A DNA stretch of 64,000 nucleotides from Nitrospira_D sp019636945 (GTDB lineage Bacteria; Nitrospirota; Nitrospiria; Nitrospirales; Nitrospiraceae), in the NCBI RefSeq assembly GCF_047338595.1, contig NZ_JBLFBO010000011.1, forward strand, positions 22,372-86,371, read 5' to 3'. The notes below the pieces were generated by a model. It worked only from the letters and a program-made list of their open reading frames with translations. It had not been told where the DNA came from and made no database searches. The first letter of the stretch is position 1, and each line of letters starts with the position of its first letter. The translations under genes and the position numbers were made by a program. Below, in pieces: positions 9,266 through 17,804 of the stretch.

Positions 9266-9700
9266 TTACCCTCTCTGGTGGCCCGCGGCAAAGTCGGCCA
9301 GCGAATAGTGATCAAGTATCCCGGCGATGGCATCACGGACGGTGCCCATGGCCTCCTGCACAGGACAGCGGGGTTTGTTCGCGTAGGGGCACTCATTGCA
9401 TTTCTGGTAGGCCGTTTTACTGACGCAGCTGATAGGGGCGAGCGGGCCATCGAGGATGCGGATGACTTGGCCCAGAGTGATGTCTTTGGGTTGCTTGATG
9501 AGCGCATAGCCGCCTTTCATCCCGCGGCGGCTGGAGACGAGTCCGGCACGTTTGAGCATGAGCAGAATCTGTTCCAGGAATTCGATGGGGATATGCTGGC
9601 GGGCTGCAATCTCCTGACGTTGCAGCGTGGCTTTCCCATGCATCAAGGCGAGTTCGATCAACGCGCGGAGCCCATATTCACTTTTTTTGGACAGTTTCAT
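9266..9700 (-). CDS. Rrf2-family transcriptional regulator with four-cysteine cluster
   Basis: A 144-residue protein with the Rrf2 winged helix: 'MKLSKKSEYGLRALIELAL', recognition segment 'IPIEFLEQILLMLKRAGLVSSRRGMKGGYAL', wing and dimerisation helix. A cysteine-rich loop has Cys92, Cys101, Cys104 and Cys112. This is where IscR, NsrR and RsrR bind an iron-sulfur cluster, though the spacing (x8, x2, x7) differs from IscR's three-Cys pattern. It probably represses its own operon with the TauE-like exporter in response to redox or a sulfur signal (inference). The ATG has no clear Shine-Dalgarno sequence and lies close to a possible -35 box, so the mRNA may be nearly leaderless. Confidence 0.88.
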   Translation of the reverse strand: MKLSKKSEYGLRALIELALMHGKATLQRQEIAARQHIPIEFLEQILLMLKRAGLVSSRRGMKGGYALIKQPKDITLGQVIRILDGPLAPISCVSKTAYQKCNECPYANKPRCPVQEAMGTVRDAIAGILDHYSLADFAAGHQRG

Positions 9701-9955
9701 TGCGATTCAAATATGAGTAAGTTTGTCAACAATTTCTACAATAAGGGAGACCTCTGACTCAGGTCAATCTGAAAATTCAGTAAGAGAGCGGTGCTGGGTC
9801 TTTGTTCTGGTTAATAGGTTCATGTCGGTTCGGGTGGCGGATCGTCGATCGGAAAGGGCTTGTTCCTTGACAGGGCAAAAGCGTTCTTGCTAGCTTGACG
9901 TCCTAATCTCACAGGCAAGTATCAGATCATCTCCCATGGCCAGGCTGTAGATGTA
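9701..9955. promoter_or_regulatory. Divergent promoter region between the Rrf2 gene and glyQ
   Basis: Two candidate -35 boxes TTGACA are visible. One is on the plus strand at 9867-9872, with a weak -10 (TAGCTT, 9891-9896) toward glyQ. The other is on the minus strand around 9727-9732, toward the Rrf2 gene and only about 23 bases from its ATG. The AT-rich stretch 9706-9750 next to the Rrf2 start would be the natural place for an autoregulatory operator, but no clean palindrome is evident. Confidence 0.45.
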
Positions 9956-10891
9956 GTGACGTTCCAAGAACTGATTCTTACCCTCCATCGATTCTGGGCT
10001 GATCAGGGTTGTGTGATCCATCAGCCGTACGATATGGAGATGGGGGCAGGGACGTTTCATCCTGCGACTTTTCTCCGCTCACTGGGTCCGGAACCGTGGT
10101 GTGCTGCCTACGCACAGCCCTGTCGTCGTCCGACGGACGGTCGCTATGGGGAAAACCCCAATCGCATGCAGCACTATTATCAGTATCAGGTCGTGCTGAA
10201 ACCGGCTCCCGACAATATTCAGGAGCTGTATCTGGAGAGTCTGACCCGGCTGGGAATCAACCCTAAGCAACACGATATCCGCTTCATGCAGGATGATTGG
10301 GAGTCGCCGACCTTAGGGGCGTGGGGTTTGGGTTGGGAAGTACGGTTGGATGGGATGGAAATCACCCAGTTCACCTACTTTCAGGAAATTGGAGGGATTG
10401 AGCTGAGTCCCATCACGGGTGAGATTACGTATGGGACTGAGCGGATTGCGATGTACTTGCAGCAAGTAAACAATGTGTTTGATCTGGCCTGGACGGACTC
10501 GATCAAGTACGGCGACATTCACCATGAAACTGAGGTGCAGGGGTCGCGCTACAACTTTGAACAGGGCGATGTGCCGATGCTGATGCAGCTGTTTCAATCG
10601 TATGAGGCAGAGTGCAAGCGTCTGTTGGCACAGACCGATACACGATTAACGCTCCCGGCCTACGATTATTGCATCAAGTCATCCCATGCGTTCAATCTCT
10701 TGGACGCGCGGGGAGCCATCAGTGTGGCAGAACGGACGGGGTACATCGCCAGAGTGCGGGCGTTGGCGAGGCAGTGTGCTGAACGTTATGTCGAGGAACG
10801 GGAGGCAATGGGCCATCCACTGTTGAACCGTGAAGAGAAAGCCGCGAAGTCCGGCAAGGCTCATTCGAAGGTCAGAGTCGGACGGCGATAA
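9956..10891 (+). CDS. glyQ: Glycine--tRNA ligase alpha subunit
   Basis: The 311-residue product (usual length about 300) carries the hallmark GlyQ sequence: 'LTLHRFWADQGCVIHQPYDMEMGAGTFHPATFLRSLGPEPWCAAYAQPCRRPTDGRYGENPNR' then 'YQYQVVLKP' and 'FTYFQEIGGIEL'. The alpha subunit forms the class II catalytic core that activates glycine; it works as an alpha2beta2 enzyme with GlyS, encoded seven bases downstream. The start is GTG, since no in-frame ATG precedes the conserved N-terminus. The short basic C-terminal tail (KSGKAHSKVRVGRR) is longer than usual. Confidence 0.96.
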   Translation: MTFQELILTLHRFWADQGCVIHQPYDMEMGAGTFHPATFLRSLGPEPWCAAYAQPCRRPTDGRYGENPNRMQHYYQYQVVLKPAPDNIQELYLESLTRLGINPKQHDIRFMQDDWESPTLGAWGLGWEVRLDGMEITQFTYFQEIGGIELSPITGEITYGTERIAMYLQQVNNVFDLAWTDSIKYGDIHHETEVQGSRYNFEQGDVPMLMQLFQSYEAECKRLLAQTDTRLTLPAYDYCIKSSHAFNLLDARGAISVAERTGYIARVRALARQCAERYVEEREAMGHPLLNREEKAAKSGKAHSKVRVGRR

Positions 10892-10897
10892 CTCGCT

Positions 10898-13084
10898 ATG
10901 GCGATCCAGAAGAAAATGGTACGGCGGAGTGCTGGCCAGAAAAAAGATAAAAAGATGTCCGGACCTTCCGTGGCTGAATTGCTGCTGGAAATCGGCGTAG
11001 AAGAACTGCCGTATCAGTTCATTGCTCCTGCCTTGGTGTCACTCAAGGAATCCGCTGAGCGCCTGTGTTCCGATCAACGGCTTACCCTTCAGTCGGTCCG
11101 TACCATGGGCACGCCACGTCGCCTGACGATTGTGGTCGATGGCTTGGCAGCAAGGCAGACGTCCATAACGAAAGAAGCGATGGGGCCATCGAAGGCCGTG
11201 GCATTTGACCAAACCGGACAACCGACCAAGGCGGCTCTTGGGTTTGCCGCAGGTCAGGGTGTCGCGGTTCAAGATTTACAAGTGAGACAAACCCCCAAAG
11301 GCGAATATCTGTTTGCGGCGAAACATGAAGCAGGCCGTCCGACGGCCGCAGTGCTGGTCGATCTGCTCCCGCAACTCGTGTCAGCGCTCTCGTTTCCAAA
11401 AGCGATGAAGTGGAATGAGGCCGGTGTGCGGTTTGCCCGTCCGCTGCGGTGGGTGATGGCGGTCTACGGAGGGTCGGTCTTGCCGGTCAAGGTCGCCGGG
11501 ATTACGGCAGCCAACCAGACAAAAGGGCATCGAGTCTTGGGCGCAGGGGAATGGGTGTCGGTTCGCGATGCCGGGTCCTATCTCAGGACATTGGAGCGTC
11601 AGGGCGTCATCGTTGAACCCCAGCGCCGCCGCCAACTGATCGAGGAACAAATTGCGGCTCTTTGCCAGAAGGCCGGATTGCAACTGAATCAAGACGAGGC
11701 CTTGCTTGACCAAGCGGTGTACTCGACCGAGCAACCGACCGCAGTCATGGGGTCGTTTAAGGAGACCTACTTGGACGTGCCGGAGGAGATTCTCATTACC
11801 TCCATGAAAGAGCATCAAGGATTCTTTTCGTTACGACACAAGCAGACCGGTAAGCTGGCGCCTCATTTCATCACCGTGGCGAATAACCGAGTCAAGGATA
11901 TGTCCTTGATCCGTGAAGGCAACGAGCGGGTGCTGGCAGCACGATTGGCCGACGCCAAGTTCTTTTTCGACGAAGATCGCAAGGTTCGTCTTAACGAGCG
12001 GGCAAAGAAGCTGGGCGGGGTCACATTCCACCAGAAGCTTGGTACGATGGCGCAGAAACAGGAACGGGTCGGAAAACTGGCGGGGTTCATCGCCGAACGG
12101 GTCCCTTCCGGCCAGGCAGAGTTACGCCAGATTGCTGAACGGGCGGCAGCTCTCTCCAAAGCCGATTTATTGACGGGCATTGTGGGGGAGTTTCCCGAAT
12201 TACAAGGGATCATGGGAGGTGAATACGCCCGACATGACGGTGAAGCAACGGCAGTCGCGCAGGCGATTCGGGAGCAGTATCTCCCCAAGGCTATTGAAGG
12301 GGAGCTGCCGAAGTCAGTGGCGGGTCAGGTTCTCTCTCTGGCCGATCGACTTGATTCCATAGCGGCTTTCTTCCATGTTGGTATAGTACCGACTGGATCG
12401 GAGGATCCTTTTGCACTCAGGCGGCACGCGACCGCGATTGTGCGCATCCTGCTGGAAGGAAACCTTCAGTTGGATCTGCAGCGATACATTGATCAGGCGA
12501 AAATCTTGGTTTCTGATGACGGCTTCAAGGGAGTTCAAGATTCCGAAAAGCTAGACGGACAACGAATCACGGATTTCATCTTCGAACGGGTTCGGCACTA
12601 TGTTCGGGTCGTGTATGGTTTTCGTGATGATGTCATCGACTCGGTGCTGAAGGCTTATGACCAGTCGGCGGATCTGGTCGGTCTTGTGCAGAAGATGAAG
12701 GCTATTGAAATAGTAACGAGGAAACCAGAGTTCGATCCATTGATTGTGGGCTTCAAGCGTGCACACAGGTTGGTGGAAAAAGAGCAGTGGGAGTGCCAGG
12801 CGGTCGATGCTAGAAAATTTCAGGATCCGTCGGAAGGGGCGCTTTACGACGCAGTTGTTAAAGAGGGAGAGAAGATGGGGTTCGCCCTATCGGCGGGGAA
12901 CTATCAGGAGGCATTGAATTCTTTGGTAGGACTTCGGCCGGTGATTGATGCATTTTTCGAAGCTGTCATGGTAAACGCAGAAGACAAGGCGATCCGTAGC
13001 AATCGGTTGTCGCTACTCAAGGCAGTCGATGACCTGTTCATGGCATTCGCAGACTTTTCCCAGATTGTGGTACAAGGGCGGTAA
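10898..13084 (+). CDS. glyS: Glycine--tRNA ligase beta subunit
   Basis: The 728-residue protein begins, after a lysine-rich leader of about 19 residues, with 'ELLLEIGVEELPYQFI'. It contains the family signatures 'GTPRRLTIVV', 'MKWNEAGVRFARPLRWVMAVYGG', 'KEHQGFFSLRHKQTGKL', 'ARLADAKFFFDEDRK', 'GIMGGEYARHDGE', 'PTGSEDPFALRRHATAIVRIL' and the C-terminal anticodon-binding region. It supplies tRNA binding for the heterotetrameric glycyl-tRNA synthetase. It is co-transcribed with glyQ. M20 is a possible shorter start; neither ATG has a strong ribosome site. Confidence 0.96.
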   Translation: MAIQKKMVRRSAGQKKDKKMSGPSVAELLLEIGVEELPYQFIAPALVSLKESAERLCSDQRLTLQSVRTMGTPRRLTIVVDGLAARQTSITKEAMGPSKAVAFDQTGQPTKAALGFAAGQGVAVQDLQVRQTPKGEYLFAAKHEAGRPTAAVLVDLLPQLVSALSFPKAMKWNEAGVRFARPLRWVMAVYGGSVLPVKVAGITAANQTKGHRVLGAGEWVSVRDAGSYLRTLERQGVIVEPQRRRQLIEEQIAALCQKAGLQLNQDEALLDQAVYSTEQPTAVMGSFKETYLDVPEEILITSMKEHQGFFSLRHKQTGKLAPHFITVANNRVKDMSLIREGNERVLAARLADAKFFFDEDRKVRLNERAKKLGGVTFHQKLGTMAQKQERVGKLAGFIAERVPSGQAELRQIAERAAALSKADLLTGIVGEFPELQGIMGGEYARHDGEATAVAQAIREQYLPKAIEGELPKSVAGQVLSLADRLDSIAAFFHVGIVPTGSEDPFALRRHATAIVRILLEGNLQLDLQRYIDQAKILVSDDGFKGVQDSEKLDGQRITDFIFERVRHYVRVVYGFRDDVIDSVLKAYDQSADLVGLVQKMKAIEIVTRKPEFDPLIVGFKRAHRLVEKEQWECQAVDARKFQDPSEGALYDAVVKEGEKMGFALSAGNYQEALNSLVGLRPVIDAFFEAVMVNAEDKAIRSNRLSLLKAVDDLFMAFADFSQIVVQGR

Positions 13085-13147
13085 GTAGATCGAATCAGGC
13101 GAACGTCGAACGGCTTTTACTGGGGATTGTATCCCACCGGAGTGGTC

Positions 13148-13639
13148 ATGGATCAGCCGATGACGGGTGAATGCCGTCGGGCGGTGAAGATCCGACGATT
13201 TTCTTTGGTGGTCTCGCTGGTGTTGATCGTCGGCTGCAATGCTGTTCTTTTCGTTGGGTTCAGAATGAGCGGCATCAACTTGGATGACCTGGTCAAAACC
13301 CCCGATCTGTTCGACGCCAAACACGATGTGTGCCTTCGGTTGTCGTGGCAGTCGTTGCCCGGGGCGAGCGAACCGGTCAGGCTCTGTTCGGAATGGCTGA
13401 ATCTGTCGGATCCGAGCGGCACGACCCACTCCCTCCAACCCGACACGAAACTCAAGAAGGGTTCGGACGGCCAGTACTATGTCGATCACGCGGTGCAGGC
13501 CGACTATCGATTGTTGTTGCTGCTATTGTTCGTCACCGTCATTATCATAGGAGGCGTCCGGGCGAAGTGGTTCTTAGTGAATCGCTATCGACTGCATCTG
13601 GAATCAACCGACGGTCATCGCGCGTCGCCCGCTCGTTGA
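13148..13639 (+). CDS. Two-pass membrane protein of unknown function
   Basis: ATG 13148 is chosen because GGAG precedes it; an upstream ATG at 13127 lacks one. The product (163 residues) has a transmembrane segment near residues 20-43 ('FSLVVSLVLIVGCNAVLFVGF'), a non-cytoplasmic loop of about 80 residues with two cysteines ('DVCLRLSW..EPVRLCSEW') that could form a disulfide, and a second segment ('LLLLLLFVTVIIIGG') before a short basic tail. It sits just behind glyS, probably in the same transcript. Not recognised. Confidence 0.65.
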   Translation: MDQPMTGECRRAVKIRRFSLVVSLVLIVGCNAVLFVGFRMSGINLDDLVKTPDLFDAKHDVCLRLSWQSLPGASEPVRLCSEWLNLSDPSGTTHSLQPDTKLKKGSDGQYYVDHAVQADYRLLLLLLFVTVIIIGGVRAKWFLVNRYRLHLESTDGHRASPAR

Positions 13640-13728
13640 TCCGTACAGAGTAGAAGGCTGTGGAGAGCCTGGTTCATGTCGACACAAGGGCCAGGGTTCT
13701 TCCTGCGGGGTTAACGCCGGATAACTTT

Positions 13729-13836
13729 AGGATGCTCAAACAGGCCGTCCAGCAAGGCCGCTGAGAGACGAGACCTGCCTCGCTCAGCCGCTTGGGCAAG
13801 GCGAGGAACGTTGCTGGCGGACTTGTTCAGCATCCT
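13729..13836. repeat. Palindromic dispersed repeat in the ppdK leader
   Basis: A 108-base element bounded by imperfect inverted arms: AGGATGCTCAAACAGG.. (13729-13755) against ..TTGTTCAGCATCCT (13811-13836). An inner inverted repeat (GCTGAG..CGAG / CTCG.CTCAGC) is nested inside. Its left arm with CCGTCCAGCAAGGCCGC is repeated at 28371-28413 as CTGTCCAGCAAGGCCGC. It ends five bases before the AAGGAG of ppdK, so it is part of the ppdK 5' untranslated region or separates it from upstream transcription. Confidence 0.75.
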
Positions 13837-13854
13837 GTCAGAAGGAGAAGTCAC

Positions 13855-16689
13855 GTGGCAAAAAAATACGTCTACTATTTCGGAGACGGAAAAGCCGAGG
13901 GTACCTCCAACATGAAGGAGTTGCTCGGCGGAAAAGGTGCGGGGTTGGCCGAGATGACGAACCTCCGTATCTCCGTCCCCCCGGGCTTTACGATCACGAC
14001 GGAAGCTTGTATCGAGTACTACAAGCAGGGAAAGAAATATCCTCCAGGGATGTGGGATGCGGCATTGGCCTCGCTGAAGCGTGTCGAACGGTCCATGGGG
14101 ATGAAGTTCGGTGATCCCGAGAAGCCGCTATTGGTGTCGGTACGATCCGGCGCACGTGCCTCGATGCCAGGCATGATGGATACGGTACTCAACGTGGGCC
14201 TTACCCTGAAGACGGTGGAAGGACTGGCCGCGAAGACGAAGAACGAGCGATTTGCCCAGGATAGTTATCGTCGCTTCGTCACGATGTTCGGCAGCATCGT
14301 CATGGGCGTCCCTCGCGAGCATTTCGAAGCGATTCTGAACCATAAAAAAGAGGAAATGGGTGTCACGCACGAGACACAATTGGACGCGCGGGCGTTGCGG
14401 GATCTCGTCGGGCGATTCAAGTCGTTGGTGAAAGAGGAAACCGGGAAAGATTTCCCGGACGATCCGAATGAACAGTTGAAAATGGCGATCAACGCCGTGT
14501 TCTCGTCCTGGAACGGCGCACGGGCGATTACCTATCGGCGCCTGAACGGGATTCCCGATCACTGGGGGACTGCGGTCAATGTCGTTGCGATGGTGTTCGG
14601 CAACATGGGCGACACGAGCGGAACCGGTGTGGCTTTTACTCGAGATCCGAATACCGGCGAACATACATTCTTCGGCGAATGTCTGATGAATGCCCAGGGT
14701 GAAGATGTCGTCGCCGGTATCAGAACGCCGCTGCCGGTTACCGCGCTGGCCACGAATGTCCCGGCCGCCTATAAGGAGCTTGAGCACACCTATAAGAAAC
14801 TGGAAAAACATTATCGAGACATGCTCGACCTGGAATTTACGATCCAGGAGGGTAAGCTCTACATGCTCCAAACACGAGTCGGAAAGCGTACCGGCATCTC
14901 AGCCGTTCGTATCGCGGTGGAAATGGTCAAGGAAGGATTGATCTCAAAGCGGGAGGCCGTGCAGCGTGTGGGTCCTGATCAATTGGCGCAATATCTCTAC
15001 CCGATTTTTGATTCCAAGGTCGAGTCCAGCTCGACTCCGTTGGGGAAAGGGCTGCCGGCCGGCCCTGGTGCGGCAGCGGGGAAGATTGCGCTGACGCCGG
15101 ATCGTGCGGTGGAAATGAAAGCGGCCGGTCAGCGCGTGGTGTTGGTTCGTGACGAAACCAGCCCGGACGACATTCATGGTATGAATGCGGCCACCGGGTT
15201 CTTGACGGCACGTGGCGGGATGACCTCGCACGCCGCTGTGGTGGCGCGGCAGATGGGGAAGGTCTGCGTGGCCGGATGCGAAGCGGTTCAGGTGATTGAT
15301 GCTCAATCAGTGCGGATCGGTTCGAAAGTATTTCACGAGGGAGAGTACATTTCCGTCAATGGATCAACCGGCAATGTGTATGACGGCGATGTGCCGGTGG
15401 TGGAGTCGGAAATCATTCAAGTGGTGCAAGGAAAGCTGGATGCCAAGAAGTCCGAAAAATACCAGCTGTTTGCCACGTTGCTCTCATGGGCCGATGCGGA
15501 ACGTCGATTGCGCGTCCGGGCGAATGCTGATGTGCCGGATCAGGCGAAGATTGCGCGAGGGTTCGGGGCTGAGGGGATCGGATTGTGCCGGACCGAGCAT
15601 ATGTTTTTCGCCGAGGATCGTATCTCGATCATGCAGAAGATGATCTTGGCACGGACGAAAGAGGAGCGTGAGAAATTTCTTGATCAGTTGCTGCCGCTCC
15701 AGAAACAAGATTTTATCGGCCTCTATCGTGAAATGGAAGGTTTTCCGGTCACGATTCGGTTGCTTGATCCGCCGCTCCATGAGTTCTTGCCAAAACGAGA
15801 AGAGCTGATGGTGGAGATCGCGCAGCTGGAATTGACGGCGAGTGACGGGCCGAAGCTCCAGGAAAAACGCCGCTTACTGACCCGTGTCGAAGAACTCCAC
15901 GAGTTTAATCCCATGCTCGGCCTTCGGGGCTGCCGGCTTGGGATCACGATGCCGGAGATCACGCGCATGCAGGCACGGGCGATTATGGAAGCGGCCTGTG
16001 AGCTGGCGAAGGAGGGGAAGAAGATCGTACCGGAAATTATGATCCCGCTCGTCGGCATGATCTCCGAAATGAAGTCGCAGAAAGATCTCGTGAGAGAAGT
16101 GGCCCAGGAGACGATGAAACGGTACGGGGTAAAATTGAATTATCTGGTCGGGACCATGATTGAATTGCCTCGTGCGGCGGTCACGGCTGATCGGATCGCG
16201 CAGGAGGCTGAGTTTTTCTCCTTCGGGACGAACGACTTGACGCAGACGACGTTCGGTTTCTCACGCGATGATGCCGCTAAGTTCATTGATTTCTATAAGA
16301 CCGAAAAGATCATGGACTCGGATCCTTTCGCCGTGCTCGATCGCGAGGGCGTCGGGTCGCTGATGAAGCAAGCGATCGCGGGCGGGCGCAAGACGCGGGA
16401 AAATATTAAGCTGGGCATTTGCGGCGAACATGGCGGCGATCCCAGTTCCGTTGAGTTCTGCAATCAGCTCGGATTGGACTACGTCAGTTGCTCACCATTC
16501 CGCGTGGCGATTGCCAGGCTGGCGGCGGCACAGGCTGCCATTGCGGAAGCATCCGCTAAGCCGGCTCTATCCAAGAGAGCCGCGACCGCTCGGGTGAAGA
16601 CCGCAAAGTCCAGGAAGACATCCTTATCATCGTCAAAGCGAGCGAAGCCGGCATCCAAACTGTCTGTAGGTAGCCGCAAGAAACGGTGA
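13855..16689 (+). CDS. ppdK: Pyruvate, phosphate dikinase
   Basis: GTG 13855 is the start: AGAAGGAG lies seven bases upstream and the next residues 'AKKYVYYFGDGKAEG' match the family N-terminus. The 944-residue enzyme interconverts pyruvate, ATP and phosphate with PEP, AMP and pyrophosphate. It shows the N-terminal ATP-grasp part (ELLGGKGAGLAEM, SVRSGARASMPGMMDTVLN), the swivelling phosphohistidine domain (TARGGMTSHAAVVARQMGKVCVAGC; catalytic His in TSHAA) and the C-terminal PEP barrel (GLCRTEHMF, GTNDLTQTTFGFSRDD, GICGEHGGDP). Oddity: beyond the normal end (about 'ARLAAAQAAI') there are some 48 extra residues rich in Lys, Arg, Ala and Ser, resembling a histone-H1-like tail. The stop overlaps the ribD start (GTGA). 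Confidence 0.96.
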   Translation: MAKKYVYYFGDGKAEGTSNMKELLGGKGAGLAEMTNLRISVPPGFTITTEACIEYYKQGKKYPPGMWDAALASLKRVERSMGMKFGDPEKPLLVSVRSGARASMPGMMDTVLNVGLTLKTVEGLAAKTKNERFAQDSYRRFVTMFGSIVMGVPREHFEAILNHKKEEMGVTHETQLDARALRDLVGRFKSLVKEETGKDFPDDPNEQLKMAINAVFSSWNGARAITYRRLNGIPDHWGTAVNVVAMVFGNMGDTSGTGVAFTRDPNTGEHTFFGECLMNAQGEDVVAGIRTPLPVTALATNVPAAYKELEHTYKKLEKHYRDMLDLEFTIQEGKLYMLQTRVGKRTGISAVRIAVEMVKEGLISKREAVQRVGPDQLAQYLYPIFDSKVESSSTPLGKGLPAGPGAAAGKIALTPDRAVEMKAAGQRVVLVRDETSPDDIHGMNAATGFLTARGGMTSHAAVVARQMGKVCVAGCEAVQVIDAQSVRIGSKVFHEGEYISVNGSTGNVYDGDVPVVESEIIQVVQGKLDAKKSEKYQLFATLLSWADAERRLRVRANADVPDQAKIARGFGAEGIGLCRTEHMFFAEDRISIMQKMILARTKEEREKFLDQLLPLQKQDFIGLYREMEGFPVTIRLLDPPLHEFLPKREELMVEIAQLELTASDGPKLQEKRRLLTRVEELHEFNPMLGLRGCRLGITMPEITRMQARAIMEAACELAKEGKKIVPEIMIPLVGMISEMKSQKDLVREVAQETMKRYGVKLNYLVGTMIELPRAAVTADRIAQEAEFFSFGTNDLTQTTFGFSRDDAAKFIDFYKTEKIMDSDPFAVLDREGVGSLMKQAIAGGRKTRENIKLGICGEHGGDPSSVEFCNQLGLDYVSCSPFRVAIARLAAAQAAIAEASAKPALSKRAATARVKTAKSRKTSLSSSKRAKPASKLSVGSRKKR

Positions 16690-17804
16690 CTGACCGTACA
16701 CGAGATCTCCACTATATGACCTTGGCCCTTTGCCTGGCGGCGAAGGGCCAAGGAACGACAAGCCCGAATCCGATGGTCGGCGCCGTCGTCGTCAAACAGG
16801 GCCGGATCGTCGGCCAGGGTTTTCATCTCCGACCAGGCACCCCTCACGCAGAAATTCTTGCGTTACAGCGAGCCGGAACGCAGGCACGAGGCGCCACGCT
16901 TTATGTGACACTTGAGCCTTGTTGCCATCTCAAGAAACGAACACCGCCTTGCGTGCCCGAAGTTTTACGTTCCGGCATCCGTCGGGTTGTGATTGCGATG
17001 TTGGATCCCAATCCAGCCGTGAAGGGGAAGGGAACCGCTGCGCTTCGTCGAGCCGGACTCTCCGTCATGGTGGGAGTAGCCCGACCCGAAGCGGAGAATT
17101 TGAACAAGGCCTATTGCCATTGGATGAAGACGGGCCGTCCCTATGTGACGCTCAAGGCCGGGATGACGCTCGATGGACAGCTGGCGACGGCCTCTGGTGA
17201 ATCTCAGTGGATTACCGGGAAGAAGTCTCGCGAGGAGGTGCATCGGCTTCGAGGCGAGGTCGATGCGGTGCTGGTTGGGCTGGGGACAGTGCTGGCAGAC
17301 GATCCTTCTTTGACGGCTCGTGTGGGTTCCGATCTCAATACACTGGCTTCACGGCAGCCTCTTCGCATTGTCCTTGATAGTCGCCTGCGTACTCCGCTCA
17401 AGGCGAAGGTCTTGGCTTTACAGGACAAGGCTAAGACGATGATTGCCACCACTATCGGGGCTCCAGCGGTTCGACGGTCGGCGCTGCAGAAGAACGGTAT
17501 CGAGGTGCTGATCGTGCCGGCTGTTGACGGTCAAGTCTCGTTGCCCGCGTTGCTTAAGGAGCTCGGTCGGCGTGGGATCACATCTCTTCTCCTGGAGGGA
17601 GGAGGTGAGGTGAATGCGTCGATGCTGAAGGCCAAGTTGATCGATCACGTTCGCCTCTACATGGCGCCGCTGTTACTCGGCGGGCAGAATGCCAAAGGAG
17701 TGATCGGAGGGGAGAGTCCGGCACGGCTTGCGGGCGCGATCGCTTTGCAGGATGTGGTGACCAGATTTGTCGGCAATGACGTAGTAGTAGAAGGAGAGCT
17801 GTGA
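16686..17804 (+). CDS. ribD: Bifunctional riboflavin deaminase/reductase
   Basis: The 372-residue protein joins an N-terminal cytidine-deaminase-like zinc domain (HAE at about residues 57-59 and PCCHLKKRTPPC, the Zn ligands) to a C-terminal dihydrofolate-reductase-like domain ('PYVTLKAGMTLDGQLATASGESQWITG', 'LLEGGGEVNASML'). It deaminates and then reduces the pyrimidine intermediate from GTP in riboflavin synthesis. The GTG start overlaps the ppdK stop and its own stop overlaps the next start, so it is embedded in a translationally coupled operon. ribE follows 3.4 kb downstream after three unrelated genes. Confidence 0.95.
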   Translation: MTDRTRDLHYMTLALCLAAKGQGTTSPNPMVGAVVVKQGRIVGQGFHLRPGTPHAEILALQRAGTQARGATLYVTLEPCCHLKKRTPPCVPEVLRSGIRRVVIAMLDPNPAVKGKGTAALRRAGLSVMVGVARPEAENLNKAYCHWMKTGRPYVTLKAGMTLDGQLATASGESQWITGKKSREEVHRLRGEVDAVLVGLGTVLADDPSLTARVGSDLNTLASRQPLRIVLDSRLRTPLKAKVLALQDKAKTMIATTIGAPAVRRSALQKNGIEVLIVPAVDGQVSLPALLKELGRRGITSLLLEGGGEVNASMLKAKLIDHVRLYMAPLLLGGQNAKGVIGGESPARLAGAIALQDVVTRFVGNDVVVEGEL

